A DNA stretch of 64,000 nucleotides from Zanthoxylum bungeanum (taxonomy: Eukaryota > Streptophyta > Magnoliopsida > Sapindales > Rutaceae). The stretch spans positions 330,075 through 394,074 of the forward strand of contig SKCR01023813.1 of NCBI GenBank assembly GCA_019454045.1, read 5' to 3'. Each line of letters opens with the position of its first letter. Within the stretch, counting starts at the first letter, position 1. Shown here piece by piece: positions 22,340 to 33,430 of the stretch. The notes below the pieces were generated by a model. The model was not told the origin of the DNA, did not search any database, and saw only the letters and a program-made list of their open reading frames with translations. A program made the position numbers and the translations under genes.

Positions 22340-24733
22340 TCAGCTTTCAGTGAGTGTAATGAATGAAGAGGAGAATGGGGGAGTAAGAACTTCCAGATAA
22401 CCTTCTAACATTTGCAAGACCATCTTCATTGTAGGCCTTTTTGAGGGATCTTCTTGAATGCACCACATTGCTATCATCAACCATTTATGCAGCCTTGATT
22501 TGTCAGCCATTGCAGCTTCATCATTGTCTACCAAAACATCCAGTCTCCCTTCAACATAGCAGTCATAAGCCCAGTCAGTTAGTATTGCAATTCTTTCGTC
22601 CTCCATCTCCATCTCCACGCTTCTCCTACAGCAAATGATTTCCAATAACATAACACCATAACTGTAAACATCCACTTTGGCAGAAATAGGCACATTCTTG
22701 AACCATTCTGGAGCCACGTATCCTCGAGTTCCTCTGATCATTGTACGTGTTCGAGACTGATCATAGAGTAACAGTTTGGATAATCCAAAGTCTGAAATTT
22801 TCGCTGTGAAGTATTCGTCTAGAAGTATGTTTTGAGGCTTTATATCACAGTGGATGATCGGCACATTGCATTCTTCGTGTAAGTACACAAGCCCTCTTGC
22901 AATCTCCAGAGAAATCCTGACTCTTAGACTCCAGTCAGGTTTCGGAATTGCAAAAATTAAGTTTGCCAAAGTCCCATTGCTCATGCATTCATACACTAAA
23001 ATCCGGTTAAGACCTTCATCACAATATCCAAGTAACTGGACTAGATTCTTGTGATGAGTTTTTCCGATTGCAGTGACTTCAGTTTTGAATTCCCTTTCCC
23101 TTTCTTGTGCTAACTTGTCCAATTTTTTGACTGCTATGGCATTTTGTGAATTGGATTTGAGAAAACCTTTGTAAACAATGCCGAAAGAACCCCTGCCTAG
23201 TTCTTCCTTGAAACCGTTTGTTGCTTTGTAGAGTTCGTTGAGCGAAAAGAAACACATATTTGTTTCAGAAATACTTGAATGTTGGACATTACTTCCATCT
23301 TTTCTCTTGCGCCACACGATGACACCAAGAACTATTGCCAGTAGCAAAAGGCAATTGAAGAATACAGAACCTCCTATTAGAAGTGCTCCTAATACAGTTG
23401 GTATTCCTTTCTTGCTGCCAGGATTGCCATGGAAACCAGGAAAATCTGCTTTCCTTACTTTGAAGAGAACTTTTGTGAATCCGACATTTTCAGCACGCCC
23501 ATTGGAGAGAGGCAATCTCTTCTTCCAGCAATTTGTTGTGCCATCATATATTGCAACAGCACATGAGCAATCATGCAAGCAAGATGCTTCACACTCTTTT
23601 TGGTCATATGGTCCCAGCCTTTCATAATCTCCCAGAGGAAAATTTACCCTATTGAATTCCCTTATTTCAAACAACTCATCTGCATCTCTTGATCCATCAT
23701 CTGGTCCACAGCCGCTCCAGTAATTTGGATTGCAACCGCTAAATCTGTTATTTGAATCCACAAATACATACCCAGGTGGGCAGTCACAATAAGGTCTCCC
23801 ATTTTGAAGAGAGCAGTAGCTATTGAAGCCACAAGCACCACTACCCCATTCATTAAATATAGCATTACAAATGTTGCCAGGAAGAATTCGTAGAGAAGAC
23901 CAGTTCTGATTTGAATCAGAATTCTTTGGGTAAGCATATTCTGCGAAAACTCCATCATAGTCCAATGTTGCTCGAAAATAAAGGTCTTCTCTAGGATTCA
24001 ATTGACTCCATAGAGGCAACTGGACAATTTGACCATTATTTTTTTCTATGTAAATATTAGATGATGCATTAAAAACCAGCCGATGACCAGACTCGGAAGA
24101 ATTTTCGCTGTAAGTATTACTACTGTAATAACTATTGTATTGGAATCGGCTTGGCCAGGCTACAGGAATGAGCTGAAGGTTTCCATTTGAAAAATGGAGC
24201 TCAAACCTACCTTTGGAGAAGTTGGTTTCTGTCAACTTGGAAACCAACACGCTACCCAAATCTAATATTTGTGTTGGCAAGATGGTGTCTGTTGGATTTT
24301 GAAAACTTTGCCAAACATAATCGGAATCATTTCCCGAGCCTCTAAGCACAAAATTACCTGTATCAAGCATAGCAGCATCTGATGCACTTCTGTCAGGATT
24401 TTGATTCCATATTGTTTGGCCTCGAGGATCTTTAAGCAAAAGGCCGGTGGCAGTGAATTCAAGTGTTGATCCTCCGGGAGCTGGGCGATCTCCATTGGCA
24501 TACCAGACGATGGTTTTTTCAGGTATTTTGTTGAACCAAATGGAAAGCAAGAAATGGTCCGAATTGTTGAGTTGCTGAAATCCGAAAGCAAAATCTCCTG
24601 AAGGTGAAACCCATGAAGAGTTGTTACTGCTGCTGCTTGATAGAGTTGAACCCAGAGTTATGTTGGCCGCAGACAAATATGGTAGCAGTGGAAGACAAAG
24701 TAAGATACAACAAGAGAGAGCCACGGAAGCCAT
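22340..24733 (-). CDS. G-type lectin S-receptor-like serine/threonine kinase (LECRK-like)
   Basis: Single uninterrupted frame of 797 residues from the ATG at 24733. An upstream in-frame ATG at 24811 would add 26 residues ahead of the signal peptide, so 24733 is preferred (MASVALSCCILLCL, a hydrophobic signal sequence). Order, in preferred numbering: B-type lectin domain about 25-150, EGF-like cysteine-rich stretch 289-320, PAN-type cysteine motif 375-430, one membrane segment 444-473 followed by RKRK, and a kinase domain 509-780. The kinase has the glycine loop GRGSFG, the VKK lysine (about 536), HCDIKPQN in the catalytic loop (non-RD: cysteine in place of arginine) and DFG (648-650). Family members are plasma-membrane receptors in defence and stress signalling. 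The intronless structure is usual for this family. It lies between two non-autonomous hAT insertions and is the only intact ordinary host gene here. Confidence 0.95.
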   Translation of the reverse strand: MASVALSCCILLCLPLLPYLSAANITLGSTLSSSSSNNSSWVSPSGDFAFGFQQLNNSDHFLLSIWFNKIPEKTIVWYANGDRPAPGGSTLEFTATGLLLKDPRGQTIWNQNPDRSASDAAMLDTGNFVLRGSGNDSDYVWQSFQNPTDTILPTQILDLGSVLVSKLTETNFSKGRFELHFSNGNLQLIPVAWPSRFQYNSYYSSNTYSENSSESGHRLVFNASSNIYIEKNNGQIVQLPLWSQLNPREDLYFRATLDYDGVFAEYAYPKNSDSNQNWSSLRILPGNICNAIFNEWGSGACGFNSYCSLQNGRPYCDCPPGYVFVDSNNRFSGCNPNYWSGCGPDDGSRDADELFEIREFNRVNFPLGDYERLGPYDQKECEASCLHDCSCAVAIYDGTTNCWKKRLPLSNGRAENVGFTKVLFKVRKADFPGFHGNPGSKKGIPTVLGALLIGGSVFFNCLLLLAIVLGVIVWRKRKDGSNVQHSSISETNMCFFSLNELYKATNGFKEELGRGSFGIVYKGFLKSNSQNAIAVKKLDKLAQEREREFKTEVTAIGKTHHKNLVQLLGYCDEGLNRILVYECMSNGTLANLIFAIPKPDWSLRVRISLEIARGLVYLHEECNVPIIHCDIKPQNILLDEYFTAKISDFGLSKLLLYDQSRTRTMIRGTRGYVAPEWFKNVPISAKVDVYSYGVMLLEIICCRRSVEMEMEDERIAILTDWAYDCYVEGRLDVLVDNDEAAMADKSRLHKWLMIAMWCIQEDPSKRPTMKMVLQMLEGYLEVLTPPFSSSFITLTES

Positions 24734-25131
24734 TGCAAGATGTTGCTGTGAAAAAAGAGAAGCCTTTACTTTTACTTCAAGAACATATATGGGATCTCCG
24801 TTGTTAGTCAATCACAACGAGGGCGGTATCAAATCACACGCTTTGAATCTGGAAGTTTGAAAATTCCAATTGAAAGTATGTGGTTCATATGAGTACGCGT
24901 AGGTGATTTTCTTTTTTTCAATTTCATGGCTTCTTCTTGGAAGTCAGATATAAGTAGATCAATTCAAGGCTCAAGGCCGCAGCTATGATTTTTAAACCCC
25001 TGAGAGTAGTTATCACGGCATTGATTTAACATGATTTTGACTACTTAAGATGAACACCAAAGTTTACGAAGTCAGAAGAGTTTGATCTTATTTTCATAGC
25101 AGTAAATCTTTGGTAGAAGGAAGACATGAGT
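24734..25131 (-). promoter_or_regulatory. Upstream region of the receptor kinase
   Basis: About 400 bp lie between the kinase start and the hAT insertion. A CATATATG sequence at about 24784-24791 is a weak TATA candidate some 50 bp upstream of the ATG. The hAT element at 25132-25842 sits within 400 bp of the start codon and could affect expression. Confidence 0.35.
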
Positions 25132-25842
25132 TAGGGGTGGGCGCGGTTCGGTTTGGTTCGATTTTTAACTTACGGTTCGGATTTTTTTCTTCTCCAACCA
25201 AACCCTTAAATAACGGTTTGGTTCGGATTGAAAAATTTTTAAACCAGAGGTTTACGGATTGGTTTGGTTCGGTTTACGAATTATTATATTTAAAACAAAT
25301 TTTCATCCACTTAAGTGAAGACAAAAAAAAAAAAAAAAAACAACAACTAGTCTATCCAACAAATAGTATGAAGTGCTAGGGTGTAAGCTGTGACTTCGGG
25401 GAACACATGCACTCCATTAAGGATTGAAAAATGAGGCACAAGTAATTCTTATATTTTTTAAAAATTACCTTGAATAATGATGTTACCATAATTCTAATTA
25501 AGAGACAAATTCAACATCTTACTTTCAAGAATAATGATGCTACCATAAAACAAAAAATTTAAGAATAAAAGTATTAACATACTAATAAAAAGAAAACATA
25601 TAATAAAATTAAAAGAAAAATACAAATTTTTTTTTATAAAAATATATAATTTTTTAATTATAACGGTTCGGTTCGGTTTAACATGTGCGGTTCGGATTAG
25701 CTCCTGAACCGAACCGTAAACTGTTTGGGGTGGGCCAATCCGAACCGCAAACCGAACAATTAGAAAAAAAATCGTAAATTCGGTCCGGTTTGGTTCGGTT
25801 TGCGGTTTGGTTTGGTTCGGTCGGTTTTTTTGCCCACCCCTA
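25132..25842. mobile_element. Non-autonomous hAT element, 711 bp
   Basis: Terminal inverted repeats TAGGGGTGGGC at both ends, flanked by the perfect 8-bp duplication ACATGAGT (25124-25131 and 25843-25850). Both subterminal regions contain repeated GGTTCGGTTTGG motifs, with an AT-rich core. No coding region. Related in plan, not in sequence, to the other two hAT elements. Confidence 0.94.
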
Positions 25843-25850
25843 ACATGAGT

Positions 25851-26149
25851 GACGTGATATCACCAATAAATTAGTAAATGACATCTATGATTTAATATCC
25901 ATATTTTTAGTTGTTTTTTAATATTTTAATACACGTGGCAATAGATGATTGGATTGTTACACGAATGACGTGGTACCTCCGTTGTATTGTAGATTTTCTC
26001 CTTCATAAGACAAATCAGAACGAAAGATAAGGATTTCTTTTATACAATATCGTGCCACATGTTTAAGTAAAAAAAGAATCCTTGTTAATTAGAGCACAAG
26101 TTTATTGTGATTAAACACATTGTATAGTGATTTCTATTATTATAATTAT
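25851..26149. other. AT-rich spacer
   Basis: No gene. Begins with the ATGAGTGACGTGATATCACC repeat fragment also seen near 21883-21975. The remainder is unremarkable. Confidence 0.6.
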
Positions 26150-27163
26150 TGTTGATGGTGATTTTTTTACCATGATGAAGATTTAAATGCTAAGAAGGAG
26201 TATAATTGATAGTCTACTTAGCCAAAAATGAATAATATGAGCTTAAGGGCTCGGAGAGACGGACAAAATTTGACCGAATGACCCGACCCCATTATAAGAA
26301 AGGGTTCATGCAAAGGTTGAGTGTGTTGATGATGAAGTAGGTTGGTACACTGATCCGACCTAAAGAAAAAGTGTTGGATTTGGGCTCATTTGAGTATTTG
26401 TGGAAACCCGACATGGTTAAAGACGTCAGAGTGAGTTTTGACCCCGATGAACGAAGATGGAATCACAGGCCAATCTGCGCTTGAGTCAAGTGATGTATGA
26501 TCTAAAGTGAGAAGATACCATTCTAGAAGGCTAATGATGACTATGGGAAAGCAGTGGTTCACCGTGAAAGTAGCCTCTGTCAGCCGCCATAGGCCGATGT
26601 AGTGGCAGGGAAGTGGTAGAGCATAGCCACCATAGGTCGCCATTGACCGATGCAGTGACATGGAAAATGGCCAATTGGATTGGTCGAATTATGGGTAGTT
26701 GATGAGAGTTGGGAATAGTGGATTTGGAAGCATATATAAAGAGGTTGAAGTCTCAGATTCAAGGATTATCAAAATTTACATCTCAACAATTAAGGAGAAA
26801 CTAAGAGGCAAAAATCTAGTGATAGAGGGAGAAAGTTGGTCGGTTGTTTGACTATTGAGAGAACTGTAACGGGCTAGTATAAGACCCGAGGTATTATAAC
26901 TCTTTGTAAGTTCATTACCTCATTTGTAGCTCAGGTCGGCCTTGACTCCGAGAAGTAATAAAACACACCTATTTTTCTCTCGTGAACGTAGGTTGGAGCC
27001 ACTCTCCGCCGAACTACGTAAATCATTGTCTCTGTCATTTATATGCCTGCTTGCTGAGTTTGTATTTGGTTACCTATTAACCAAATAAATTCACTGCTGT
27101 TGGAGGTTTATTCGAGGGGTTAATTTCCTATATTTTCATTTGAACGAAAAATAGTCGTCAACA
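26150..27163 (+). repeat. 5' LTR of the outer gypsy-type element
   Basis: About 1.0 kb, TG...CA ends (TGTTGATGG to GTCAACA). TATATAAAG near 26733 gives a likely start site about 30 bp downstream. The ORFs on its minus strand (26386-26762) are incidental. Confidence 0.8.
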
Positions 27164-27459
27164 GTTAGCGCCGTCTGTGGGGAACAGTCCGAAAAATAAC
27201 AAACACACTAAGACAATGGCAGGAGATGAAAACTATAGAGCGTCGGAAAATGGATAAAAAAAAATAGAACAGTACAAAAAGAAACAAACACACTAAGATG
27301 ATGGCTATAGATGGAAGCCACAGATTGAGGATGCAAGAATGACAGAGATCATCAAGTCAGATGCCTATCATTTAGAGCAATTGGATGACACCTGATGGAA
27401 TGAGGAGATGTTGGGGGCATCATCAAACAAGAAGCTTGGAAGGCGAGCTACATGGCGTG

Positions 27460-28320
27460 GTTGGGTGTGAGGACCTATTTGCCTATCGTAGCCTATGGAT
27501 GATCATAGCATGTATGGTGTCAAGGCTTGTGAGGCGTTTGACATCCCCATTTGAGGTGCATAGCGCAGGGAAGGCTCCAAGGCATGCGTGGCATTTGGAG
27601 CCTCATGGTAACCATAGCACGGGTGGCTGAAGACTAGCGTGGTGTTTGGAGCTCGGGGTAACCATAACACGTATGGTTAGAGAGCCTCTGTGAAGATTGC
27701 AGTCTTAGGGTCTGCATAGCATGGGGAAAGGTCATGCCTCTATGACATTTTGCCACCCCAATCTAGGATCCATAACATGAGGTTAATATTGGTCCCTGAG
27801 GCGATTGAGTTAAGAGGTATATAGCGCATAAGGCCATTGGATCTTCGTGGCTAATTATAGCTCGTAAGGGTTAGAAGACTCCGGGTCAAAATTTCTCCCA
27901 TGATGCCGTGTTGTTTTATTAATGGCACGAGGATGTGAGCTTTCCATCGTCATTTGTTTTTTATTTTGTATTTTTTCACAGATCATTCATTTCCGAGATT
28001 TTAGGATGCGTGAGAGCATGTATGAGCTTCTTCAAGTTTAGAGCAAAATGAGGGAGCATTCCCTTGTGGCCAAGTGATTTGTATTGGCTCATGATTGGAT
28101 TATGTCCCGCCGATGCCCTATTATTGTGTATTGACGCAAAAAGGGTTCATTCCCTTACGACTAAGTGACTTAGATGGTTCGGGGTCATAATTTCTCCCCC
28201 GAGGCCTTACTATTTTAATAATAGCCCAATGATGAAAGCTTTTCATCATAGCCTATGTTTTATTTTACAGGTCTTTGCAGATCATTCCCTTATGGGATTG
28301 CAGGATGTTGAGAGCATGCA
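27460..28320 (+). repeat. Tandem duplications in the interior of the outer element
   Basis: Two scales of duplication. Around 27578-27682 a unit of about 55 bp with GTGG(C/T)(A/G)TTTGGAGC and GGTAACCATA occurs twice. At 27879-28022 and 28168-28318 a block of about 145 bp repeats, each copy starting near GGGTCA(A/T)AATTTCTCCC and ending AGAGCATG, with a CACAG/TACAG acceptor-like site inside. No long frame runs through them. Confidence 0.6.
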
Positions 28321-28549
28321 TCAGCTCGAGGTGGCACGGGATGAGCTTCTTCAAGCAGAGAAGCCAGTGGATGGACTTGCCAAAGTTAGCTCGGGTCAAC
28401 CTCTTCGGTCAGAGAAGGCCTAGTGGAAGAGATGAAGAAGTTATGAATCAGAAGCAGAGATGTTAGATCAGGGTTATGAACTCAACGTAGATTTTCACAA
28501 GAATGAACACTGAAGGTTGCAGTTGTGGTACCTGTTATGAGGTGGTGCA

Positions 28550-30658
28550 TGATGAGCAGAAAATATATCAATATTTACCGCCCCTTTAACATAATATTTT
28601 GTTTCGTTTCTCAGGTTTGATGAACGTTTTGATGTGTTTTAGTTTATTTTGCAGATAAAATAATATCGGGTCTCAATGAAATCATTTAGGACGAAATATG
28701 GGTCAAATAAGGGAAATTATTGGACTTGATATTTTAATTTTGGAGATTGGAAACTTGAAAGGGCGTTTTTGACAAAGTGCAGTTTTGGAAAATCCAGTTT
28801 TGCACATCTGTAGTAATGGGGGTATAACTTTTTACTCTGTTATCTTATTGCGCTGATTCAAGTTCCAGATTAAAGAAGACTCAAAGATCTACAACTTTGA
28901 AAGACAAAATATTTTTGAATTCTGAAGATTTCATGACCGAAATTGATGAACCATCCAGAAGTGTGTTGTGTGTAATTATTAAAGTCATTTTCAATCATTT
29001 TAAAAGCAAAAAAATAAATTAATAAATAAATAATAAAATTATCAAATCATCACCAAACATGATAAGAAATTAGTGGAGCAATTAATAATGGATTTGGTGG
29101 AGTGATTAGTGGAGAATTTGATGGATGATTTGATGGAGGTAAAATTTTGCCTATAAATACCAAGCAATTTCATTTGTAAAATTCATACTTTCTTCTTTGA
29201 AATTCCTAAAGAATAAATAAGAAGATTGTATCTGTTTGTTTATTTACAGCTTTCAGTAATTAATTTCCGCTTTCACACTTTCTTTTCTTTATTTTTCAGT
29301 TTTTACTTTCCGAATTTACTTTTACGCACAATCTTTTCCTTTCTTTACTTTTGCAGTTTTTATTTTTCAAGCAATGAGGAGGTAATTCCCCTTTGCTGGG
29401 GTGAAAGGTAAAGCTTTTATTATTGCTATTTAGATTAATCTCATTAATTACAATATATAAACTATTTAAAACTTGACTTAATAAGGATACCGCTATATTG
29501 GCCGGTTGGTAATTAATTATAAATTGGTTTTAACCTGACTAGTATGGATACCGCCTGGTTGGTCGGTTGGTAATTAATTATTATTTGACTTAATCAGGAT
29601 ACCGCCTATATGGCTGGTTGGTAATTATCACGCAAAGTTAATATATTATATTAAATGAGATATCTAAAATAGTAGTAATAAAAGTTGATCCTTTAACCCT
29701 AACATTTTCTTTTATTGTACTTTTACTTTATTTAATTTCAGTAATTTACTTTTCAGCAATTTACTCTTCAGCAATTTACTTTCAGTAATTTACTTTTATT
29801 TTTTTTACTTTTTACATTTTACTTTTACTTTTTACTTTTTTTACTTTTCAGCAATTTACTTTTCAGTATTTAATTTTCAGTATTTTACTTTATATCTTTT
29901 ATTTTATTTAAATTTTTACTACCTGTAAATATGTGTCGTAACTAAGCCAGTTATCTGGGGTTGTGATGAAATCCAATATCACCGGTTTATAACGGGTTAG
30001 ATTATAGCTTGGGTAATATAAAGGTTTATTTATTGAGTCTTAATCTTAATGCTTTTTATTAACTGGCCATTAATAAAATTGATTAGGTAAACTTAAAATG
30101 AACTTGGAAATGGATTTTATGTTAAAGACCTTAGACTCAATAGCCCACAATCTTCATTGAGGATATAAACCTTTAATAGATTTCCTTACAGGAGGAATAT
30201 ACCTGTCGGGCGGGGGTAGCCATAATTGGAACTTAAACTTAATGAATCCAGGTAATTTGGTTGACATCGACATATGGTTCAATTGGGTTATACTGGGTAT
30301 TTGTAATCGACCATCGGAAGAGGCTTTTACATAATTTAGTGTTCCAGGTTAATAAATTAATATACTACCCAACTGTAAGATAATCACTTCATCTTTAATA
30401 GATATTGGAAGGATTCACAACCCTGGATAGTTTTTAAATTTGAATTTTCTTCAATCTACTTTCAAGAAATTGTATTTACTTGTTTTAAGTTTTAAAGTCA
30501 CCACCCAATCAAACAATCAATCTATTAGATACTTGTAAACATTTGACCTCATAAAAAATTAATAGCAAAGGTTTTAAGTCCTCGTGGGATGACTACTTTT
30601 TATACTACTTGAACGATATGTGCGCTTGCGTTATACGCGTGTGATTACGCATCGGTCA
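28550..30658 (+). repeat. 5' LTR of the LOG-bearing gypsy element
   Basis: About 2.1 kb. TATA box CTATAAATAC near 29150. Three tandem modules starting GGATACCGC at 29485, 29546 and 29597, each with a GG(C/T)(C/T)GGTTGGTAATTA core. A TTTACTTTTCAGCAA-type low-complexity tract runs 29700-29895. The first few hundred bases differ from the 3' LTR at several percent of positions, so the insertion is older than Copia copy B. Confidence 0.93.
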
Positions 30659-30684
30659 AGTTTTTGGCGCCGTTACCGGGGACT
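30659..30684 (+). other. tRNA primer-binding site of the LOG-bearing element
   Basis: AGTTTTTGGCGCCGTTACC immediately follows the LTR end at 30658. TGGCGCCGTTNCCGGGGA is the conserved primer site of Athila-like plant gypsy elements. It recurs on the minus strand at 11623-11640 and, degenerated (TTTTTGGCACCGTTGCTGG), at 54730-54749. Confidence 0.85.
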
Positions 30685-30789
30685 TATTTATCTTTCACTA
30701 TTAGTTTTGGGGTTAGATACGTTACTTGTATCTAATTTCTTTTTACTTATTGTTTTTGTTTTCTTATGTTTCAGGTTCTCAGAAACTAC

Positions 30790-33292
30790 ATGAGACGAAT
30801 CAAAAGCTTTGAACTCCGACCGCTTGACCCAGAAATTGAAAGAACCATAAGACAGTTGAGAATGGAAAGGCGAGAAGGCTAAGAAGCTTTAGTCAACATG
30901 GAACCTGAACCTTTGAACGTTGCATCACCGATTCCCATTCGAGACAGAACCATTCCGGTGGTTGACGACTTCATTTCCTGTATTGTACTTCCTCCTTTAC
31001 CAGCAAATACGTGTGACATCAAAACATGCATCCAGATGATTCAGCAGTTAGTACAGTTTGGGGGAAATGCAACTGAAGATCCTAATTCCCACATCAGCAA
31101 CTTCCTGAAAGTTTGCGGTACTTTCAATTACAACCGAGCAGCTGAAGAAGCAATGAGACTGCAGGTTTTTCCATATTCCCTGAAAGACAGAGCTAAAGCT
31201 TGGCTACATTCGTTACCAGCAGGTTCTATCACAACTTGGAACACTCTAGCCACCAAATTCCTTGCAAAGTACTTTCCACCAGCCAGAACTGCAAAGTTGA
31301 GGAATGACATCACATCCTTCGTGCAACAAGATTCAGAATCCCTTTTTGAAGATCAAGCCTGGGACTTAATTGAAGAAATGGCCAACAAAAACTCCTTGTA
31401 GCCAACAGAAATGAGCATGATCCAAAGAATTGCAGGAATTTATGAAGTTGGAGCCAACACAGCACTGAATTCCAAGCTGAATGTGATTTGCAAAAATCTG
31501 GAAACTCTTAACATGAAAGTTAATGGTGGATCCACAAGTTCACCATTTGGAGGAACATCTGAGTCAGAATCTTTCAACCAACATAAAGAAACGATGAATT
31601 ATGTCAACAATTTCAATAGACATGAGAACAATCCATATTCCAACACCTACAACCCAGGGTGGAGAAATCATCCCAATTTCGCATGGAGCAACAATTCAGG
31701 GCAAATGAACAACCCACCACCTGGATTCCAACAACAGAACAAAGGCCAGGAGCAGACAAATGAATCAGGAATAACAGAAGTGTTGACCCACTTGAAAAAG
31801 ATAGAAGCAAAACATGACTCTCAAGAAGCAAGATATGATGCTATGTTTCAATCCCAAGCATCATTAATTCAAAGTCAATCTGCTTCTATTAAATTGGACA
31901 ACTGGCCAATGCTCAGAGTTACAGACCGCCAGGTAACCTTCCTAGCAACACAGAGCCAAATCCAAGGAACATGGGAAAGGAGCAATGCCATGCCATCATG
32001 TTAAAAAATGATACTGAAATCAACAAAGATGTTGGAATCAAGGCAACAACAATTGAAGATAATCCAAAAGAAACAAAGCAACAGATGGAGGAAAAAGAAC
32101 AGATAACTTCACCTCCACCTTTTCCTCAGCATCTTCAGAAGAATAAACTGGACAAGCAATTTGCTCGATTCTTGGAGGTGTTCAAAAAGCTGCATATCAA
32201 CATTCCATTTGCAGAAGCGTTGGAACAAATGCCCAGCTATGCCAAATTTATGAAAGACATTCTCACGAAAGCGGAGATTGGGAGATTATGAGACAGTAGC
32301 ATTATCAGAAAAATACAGCGCCATCATTCAGAGAAAACTTCCTCCAAAGTTGAAAGATCCTGGCAGTTTCACTGTTTCTTGCATCATATGAGAACATGAC
32401 TTCGGTAAGGCTCTGTGTGATTTAGGTGCTAGTGTTAACTTGATGCCTTTTTCTATTTTCAGGAAACTGCAGATTGGAGAAACAATGCCCACTTCAGTCT
32501 CTCTACAACTTGCTGATAGAACGCTCGTATTTCCAAAAGGCGTAGTTGAGGATGTGCTGGTCAAGGTTGACAAATTCATTTTCCCAACAGATTTTATTGT
32601 CCTTGATATGGAGGAAACGCAGACGTCGTGCCAATCATCCTCGGGAGACCATTCTTGGCTACAGGTCGAACCATTATTGATGTACAAAAGGAGAACTAAC
32701 CATGAGGGTACAGGACCAAGAAGTAACATTCAATGTTTTTAAAGCCATGAATTTCCTGAATGACAAGAATGAGGAATGTTTCAGACTTGATGTGATACAT
32801 AGTACCGATCAGAACTCTGATGAAAGACAAAGTTCTACTGACAAACTTAAAATATGTCAATTACCTGTGGAGCCTGAAGATAAAGCGCATTGCGTACTGA
32901 AGAAGCATATTCTTGCACTACAAGCAACAGAAGAGAAAAAGTTCCACCGGCTCAACGAATTGGAGGAATTTCACATATAGCCTTTTGAGGATGCCAAATT
33001 GTACAAGGAAATGGTAAGGAAAAGACATGATGAGAAGTTAGTGTGCATACAACTGGAACCAGGGCAGAAGGTACTGTTAAACAAATCAATGGTGAAATTC
33101 TTCCCATGGAAGCCAAAATCACGGTGGTTAGATCCATTTGTGATCACCAAGGTTTTACCAGACAGAGCCGTTGAGATATATGATCCCGACTCCAACAAAA
33201 CTTTCAAGGTTAAAAATAAGCGTGTTAAGCACTACTGGGGAGAATCATTTGAGCGACAAAAAGAAAGTGTTACACTTTCAGATCCAGCTTAA
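30790..33292 (+). pseudogene. Gag-pol remnant with RT-RNaseH-integrase core deleted
   Basis: Gag begins at ATG 30790 (MRRIKSFELRPLDPEIERT) and meets an in-frame TAA at codon 31 (30880-30882). The same frame then continues through the retrotransposon gag domain (FPYSLKDRAKAWLHSL, about 31165-31212), hits TAG at 31399-31401 and continues to 32004. A frameshift leads into 31971-32291. The protease region at about 32400-32620 retains CDLGASVNLMP with its catalytic aspartate. The next recognisable segment (32999-33292) is the integrase C-terminal tail (LLNKSMVKFFPWKPKSRW, then VKHYWGE). Reverse transcriptase, RNase H and the integrase catalytic core are missing. The AGGGAGGCAACCCATGC sequence at 33339-33355 is the usual end-of-pol landmark in this group and is also present near 10315-10330 on the minus strand. 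Confidence 0.9.
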
Positions 33293-33430
33293 CGTTCGAG
33301 ACGTCACGTCTAGCTGACGACTTTAAACTTAGCGCTCGCAGGGAGGCAACCCATGCAATTTTTGTATATATTATGATTTGGTGTGATTTAATTTGGTGTG
33401 TTTAGTTTTTGCAGATTAAGACATTTCAAG

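Noticed and set aside
22441..24860. Several open frames on the plus strand opposite the receptor kinase
   Set aside because: Antisense shadows of a strongly supported gene.
29700..29895. Regular TTTACTTTTCAGCAA repeats that look CRISPR-like at first sight
   Set aside because: Degenerate low-complexity tract within a plant LTR, duplicated in the other LTR; no unique spacers.
30659..30684. tRNA-like sequence
   Set aside because: It is a primer-binding site complementary to a tRNA 3' end, not a tRNA gene. No cloverleaf was found here or elsewhere in the window.
33398..33430. Upstream ATG for the accessory ORF
   Set aside because: The 11 extra residues precede an acceptor-like CAG at 33414, so the ATG at 33431 is preferred.
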